In this document: in pieces, positions 60,591 through 64,000 of the stretch
Layout of the letters: each line of letters opens with the position of its first letter
How positions within the stretch are numbered: the stretch's first letter is position 1
Assembly (NCBI GenBank): GCA_003254905.1
Contig: QANU01076562.1
Coordinates: 341,800 to 405,799 of the forward strand
DNA length: 64,000 nt
Source of the DNA: Nissolia schottii
Lineage: Eukaryota > Streptophyta > Magnoliopsida > Fabales > Fabaceae
Reading direction: 5' to 3'
Position numbers and translations under genes: made by a program
The notes under the pieces: model-generated
Seen by the model: the letters and a program-made list of their open reading frames with translations, nothing else
The model's database searches: none
What the model was told of the DNA's origin: nothing

Positions 60591-62321
60591 ATGACCCATT
60601 TTCGAAAACTCCCATTTACACAGTTCCTTTCCAAAATTTCCCAAACCCGTCTTAAACCCTCACAAAACCCTAGATTCCACAGCACAAAAATTGCACCCCA
60701 ATCCGCACCACAAAACCCCGATTCCAAGTTCCCAATGAAGGCCAGAAGAGAAGCGCAAGCCGCATTGCTCGAGTACCTTCACTCTACGCGGAGCTTGCAG
60801 TTCCTTGACGCAGACAACATGTGCAAAAACTCGCCTTTTTTCCTCCACGACCTTCTGAAGAGGGTTCTTCCGAGGAAGGAGAATCTCGATGATGGTGGCG
60901 GCGTCGGCGGCAGTGACATCAAGAAATCGATCTCGCGTTACCTTCGTTACCACCCCATCAACGAGTTCGAGCCATTTTTTGAGAGCACGGGTTTGAGGCC
61001 TTTTGAGTACTTGCCCCTTCTTCCAAGGGACATGATCTTCCTAAACGACGATCACCTCTTGATGGAGAATTACCACACTCTGTGTAACTACGGTATTCCC
61101 AGGAACAAGATGGGGAAGATATTCAAGGAGGCACCTCAGATTTTTAGGTATGAAAATGGGGTTTTGGGTTCCAAGCTTGAGGCTTATGAGAAGCTTGGCA
61201 TTGATTCTTCTATTTTGGCTAAGGTGGTTACTATGAAACCCGGGCTTTTGGTTGGGGATGTTGACTTTGGTTTTGTGAAAGTTGTGGAGAAGTTGAAGGG
61301 TTTTGTTGCTGAGAATGGTAGCGGTTGGATTGAGGAGAATTTGTTGGTTTGGGATTGTTGTTGTAATTGGGGGCTTATGCTTGAGCTCTTGTGCTTGCTT
61401 GAAGAGGGTTACAAAGGCGAGCAACAGTTATTAGGCGAGTTGATTGGCCAGCACCCTTGTATTGTTTTTGAGGATTCTGGGGGTAGGACATTGTCCCTCA
61501 TCGGGTACTTGTTGAAATTTGGGTTGCCTGTGGACCAGGTATCTCTCATGTTTCTGGAATTTCCGCAAATTGGGATCGGGAAGTTTTTGTCGAATTTGAG
61601 GCAGTGTTTTATGCTACTGTGTGATATTGAGATGGAGGCTGCGGAGATTGGCAAGATTTTCCAGTCTCAGCCCATGTTGATGGGCTCCCTCTCTATGAAG
61701 AAAACTAATAGTTTGCTCGGTTGCTTGAAAGTCGGCAAGAAAAGGCTGTGTAAGTTCTTGCAGGATAATCCGCAAGAGATGAAGAATTGGGTTCTGGGGA
61801 AGAAGATTGAGCCTCTGGCGACCTCCGATGAAGAGCAAAAATCAAAGGCGCTTAAGACAGAGTTCTTGTTGAGCTTGGGATATGGGGTGACCTCGGAGGA
61901 AATGGAAAAGGCATTTAAGCTGTTCAGAGGTAAGGGAGCTGAGCTTCAGGAGAGATTCGATTTTTTAGTTAGAGTCGGCTTGGATTGTGAGGACGTTCGC
62001 AAGATGATTAATGTTGCCCCTCAGATTCTTAATCAGACCACGGATAGGATCAACATGAAAATCGAGTTTCTTGTAAACAAAGGATATCCTATTTCAAGTT
62101 TAGTGAATTTCCCATCGTTTCTTTCCTACACACCTGGTAGAGTAAAGCTTAGGTTATCAATGTATAGTTGGCTCGTACACCATGGAGCTGCAGACCCAGG
62201 GCTTGCTTTGAGCACTTTAATTGCGTGCTCAGAGAAAATATTCGTACAGCAGTATGTAAATCGGCACCCGTCTGGTCCTCAAGCTTGGAAGGATTTCAAA
62301 TCAGAATCTGAGAATTCATAG
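60591..62321 (+). CDS. mTERF-family organellar protein (mTERF18/SHOT1-like)
   Basis: Intronless gene of 576 residues for a mitochondrial transcription termination factor family protein; these helical-repeat proteins bind nucleic acid and regulate organellar gene expression. The favoured ATG at 60591 gives a typical mitochondrial presequence, MTHFRKLPFTQFLSKISQTR, rich in Arg, Ser and Thr with no acidic residue. Repeated mTERF units appear throughout as helix-Pro-x-Leu motifs: EAPQIFRYE, MKPGLLVGD, GQHPCIVFED, EFPQIGIGK, SQPMLMGS, VAPQILNQT and NFPSFLSYT. The block RYHPINEFEPFFESTGLRPF followed by LPRDMIFLNDDHLLMENYHT is what I associate with the mTERF18/SHOT1 subgroup; the exact orthology is from memory. 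The same frame is open 100 codons further upstream to an ATG at 60291, but that extension (Ser/Pro/Phe-rich) looks like 5' UTR. In Arabidopsis, SHOT1 loss affects mitochondrial function and heat tolerance. Confidence 0.9.
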   Translation: MTHFRKLPFTQFLSKISQTRLKPSQNPRFHSTKIAPQSAPQNPDSKFPMKARREAQAALLEYLHSTRSLQFLDADNMCKNSPFFLHDLLKRVLPRKENLDDGGGVGGSDIKKSISRYLRYHPINEFEPFFESTGLRPFEYLPLLPRDMIFLNDDHLLMENYHTLCNYGIPRNKMGKIFKEAPQIFRYENGVLGSKLEAYEKLGIDSSILAKVVTMKPGLLVGDVDFGFVKVVEKLKGFVAENGSGWIEENLLVWDCCCNWGLMLELLCLLEEGYKGEQQLLGELIGQHPCIVFEDSGGRTLSLIGYLLKFGLPVDQVSLMFLEFPQIGIGKFLSNLRQCFMLLCDIEMEAAEIGKIFQSQPMLMGSLSMKKTNSLLGCLKVGKKRLCKFLQDNPQEMKNWVLGKKIEPLATSDEEQKSKALKTEFLLSLGYGVTSEEMEKAFKLFRGKGAELQERFDFLVRVGLDCEDVRKMINVAPQILNQTTDRINMKIEFLVNKGYPISSLVNFPSFLSYTPGRVKLRLSMYSWLVHHGAADPGLALSTLIACSEKIFVQQYVNRHPSGPQAWKDFKSESENS

Positions 62322-64000
62322 CAACATACATTCCCTTCAAAGCTGGCTGATATCATTGTGTTTCTGGCAGTATGTTTTTGGTTCAGATCATTATGGTTTT
62401 TCTCCTGTCAAGGATGATTGAACTCCAAGTTGTATTCTGAGTACATTACTTCGAGTTGACTTGGCTATTAGAAATAGTGCACACATTATGATTAGTCCAA
62501 TTGAAGATTAGGTATGCTTATAGGCCATGAAACCAACACGTACCAAGTAAAGAATAGCAAGTCACTTGAAAACCATTATTGCTGATTGCTGATTGCTGGT
62601 TGCTGATGTTTCTGACATGTCTTGTAGTAGATGGAAGAAGGTTGACTAGTTTTGTTGTTGAAGCCATGATATTCTTCACCTTGTATGTAAGGTACCCACT
62701 GAAATCAAGACAAGCAGGTTTATTGGGTTGAAGGCTATCAATAATGTTAACATGACTTTTTCTTCCCTAGAAAACTGCAAGAGATTTGTAGTATTTGTTA
62801 CATGATATTTTTGAACTACATGATATTTTTGAACAAGTATTGTGGTTGTATAGGTGGAAGAATCATAAGGTGATAATATCAAAATGTGGCAGGGAACTCA
62901 TGTTGCATTTAGTGGAATCTTGTACTACTCTATGTCACTCTGTGCCACAATCTGGTGATATGTCCCCCACCCCACCCATTTTTATTATGTTTAAACGATC
63001 TAAGGGCATGGGTGACTCAGAATTAGGTTCCAGCATCACCCCTCAAAACAGTCGAATAATATAGCAAGAATATATCAACCCTTTTGAATGAGTAACAAGA
63101 CATTGTGATTTGGGAACGACGCAAGACAAATAATTGATCATAATTAGCATTTGGTCTGGTGACAATTTTTGTTGTTGTTAGACTATTGACAAAATTATTG
63201 AAAAGAAGTAATATTTTTGTTGTGGTTTGTTTATTAATATAGTTTGAAAGTAAGCCAAACATGGTTTGTTTGACAGAGTTAGTAAGACATGAGCTCGTAT
63301 CTCACAAGGATTTTCTGGTATTGTAAGTACTTTTATAATATTCAAAGAGTTTGCATATCTTATTTCTGGTAAGATTAACTATGCTGAAAGTATTTAAATT
63401 TTTGGTTTATTGAAAAATAGAAAAACAATAAGATATATAAAGGCATTGTCTTTACTCAGGTAGTAGTTGTCTACCATGCTTAATATTGAGGAAATCAGCG
63501 ACATTGAACTATTAGTGGGTCATGATTCCTGCACAGGATTGGTTAGAATTTCTGCCTTGCTTGGGCAAAAAAGTTCCATGCATTCAAATGCAATCTCTAA
63601 AGCAACCGAATTTTACTTTTAACTAAACCAACCACCGTTCATATCCCCAACTTTGCAATCCCATACTAGGCTTACGTGGCTACCCTTAATTGTCCATTTT
63701 ATAGGCACTGAAAATTTTTCAAATTCACCACCTTCCCTTCTTTCTTAAGCAGATGATTAAAGATTGGACTCTCAACTTGGGACTCGTTAAACGGTATCAT
63801 TACCAATCGATCCATGGCCCCATGGCGGGTCCAACTTTCAATTATATTCTATATATTTGTTAAATTTCATAAAATTTTACTTTAGGACGAAGTTACTAGT
63901 ACTAATACTATATTATCACCAATCAATAGTAGTGTTAATTATAAAAAAAATTGATTTAGTTAACAAACTATAATGTTTTTCTTTTTCTTCGGAAGAAATT
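62322..64000. other. 3' UTR of the mTERF gene and intergenic
   Basis: The first few hundred bases are probably 3' UTR. A duplicated TACATGATATTTTTGAAC string (about 62799-62834) and TTGCTGATTGCTGATTGCTGG (about 62579) are small tandem repeats. No other gene recognised up to the window end. Confidence 0.45.

Noticed and set aside
1..64000. CRISPR arrays, bacterial-type operons, viral or toxin genes
   Set aside because: None seen; gene structure, introns and repeats are those of a plant nuclear genome.

Overview
This is a stretch of nuclear plant DNA. It is AT-rich, its genes have GT-AG introns, and it is crowded with non-LTR, SINE, CACTA-, hAT- and Mutator-type transposon debris. The intact genes read best as those of a dicot, probably a legume. 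Two MITE families (one ending ATGCTACATGTACACC, one starting with TTTGGTATTAGAGA-like ends) look like ones common in peanut (Arachis). That genus assignment rests on memory of repeat families and is only a moderate guess. There is one 239-base N gap and one single N.

Layout. 0-5 kb: an 18-bp minisatellite, a palindromic TGGGCC promoter-like site, and a complete seven-exon NSE4 gene (SMC5/6 complex kleisin, minus strand). 5-11.3 kb: MITEs, a decayed L1-type RNase H remnant and a broken EMSY-LIKE gene (minus strand). 11.4 kb: a small secreted-peptide gene with a CLE/IDA-like C terminus; its last codons form a perfect 15-bp hairpin. 17.4-18.1 kb: an intact DUF761 gene (minus strand). 18.9-40.2 kb: transposon territory with CACTA-like debris, L1 pieces, two LTR-like units in opposite orientation 13.4 kb apart, a SINE, a foldback element, a small CACTA element and a hAT element with a perfect 8-bp target duplication. 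40.7 kb: one further MITE. 46-48 kb: a complete PHR1-like (MYB-CC) transcription factor gene. 51.6-53.4 kb: the 3' half of a tandem paralogue of it, whose intron carries a 1.1-kb foldback element. 54.9-58.2 kb: a two-RRM UBA2-like RNA-binding protein gene. 60.6-62.3 kb: an intronless mTERF-family organellar gene.

The genes do not form a pathway. They are independently transcribed housekeeping or regulatory genes (genome maintenance, phosphate/MYB-CC regulation, RNA binding, organellar gene expression) separated by repeats. No CRISPR array, bacterial operon or clearly new multi-gene system is present. The most interesting items are the peptide gene with its hairpin, the truncated MYB-CC paralogue with retained exon phases, the EMSY-LIKE pseudogene and the inverted LTR-like pair. 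Exon borders were placed by hand from homology, splice dinucleotides and reading phase, without transcript data.
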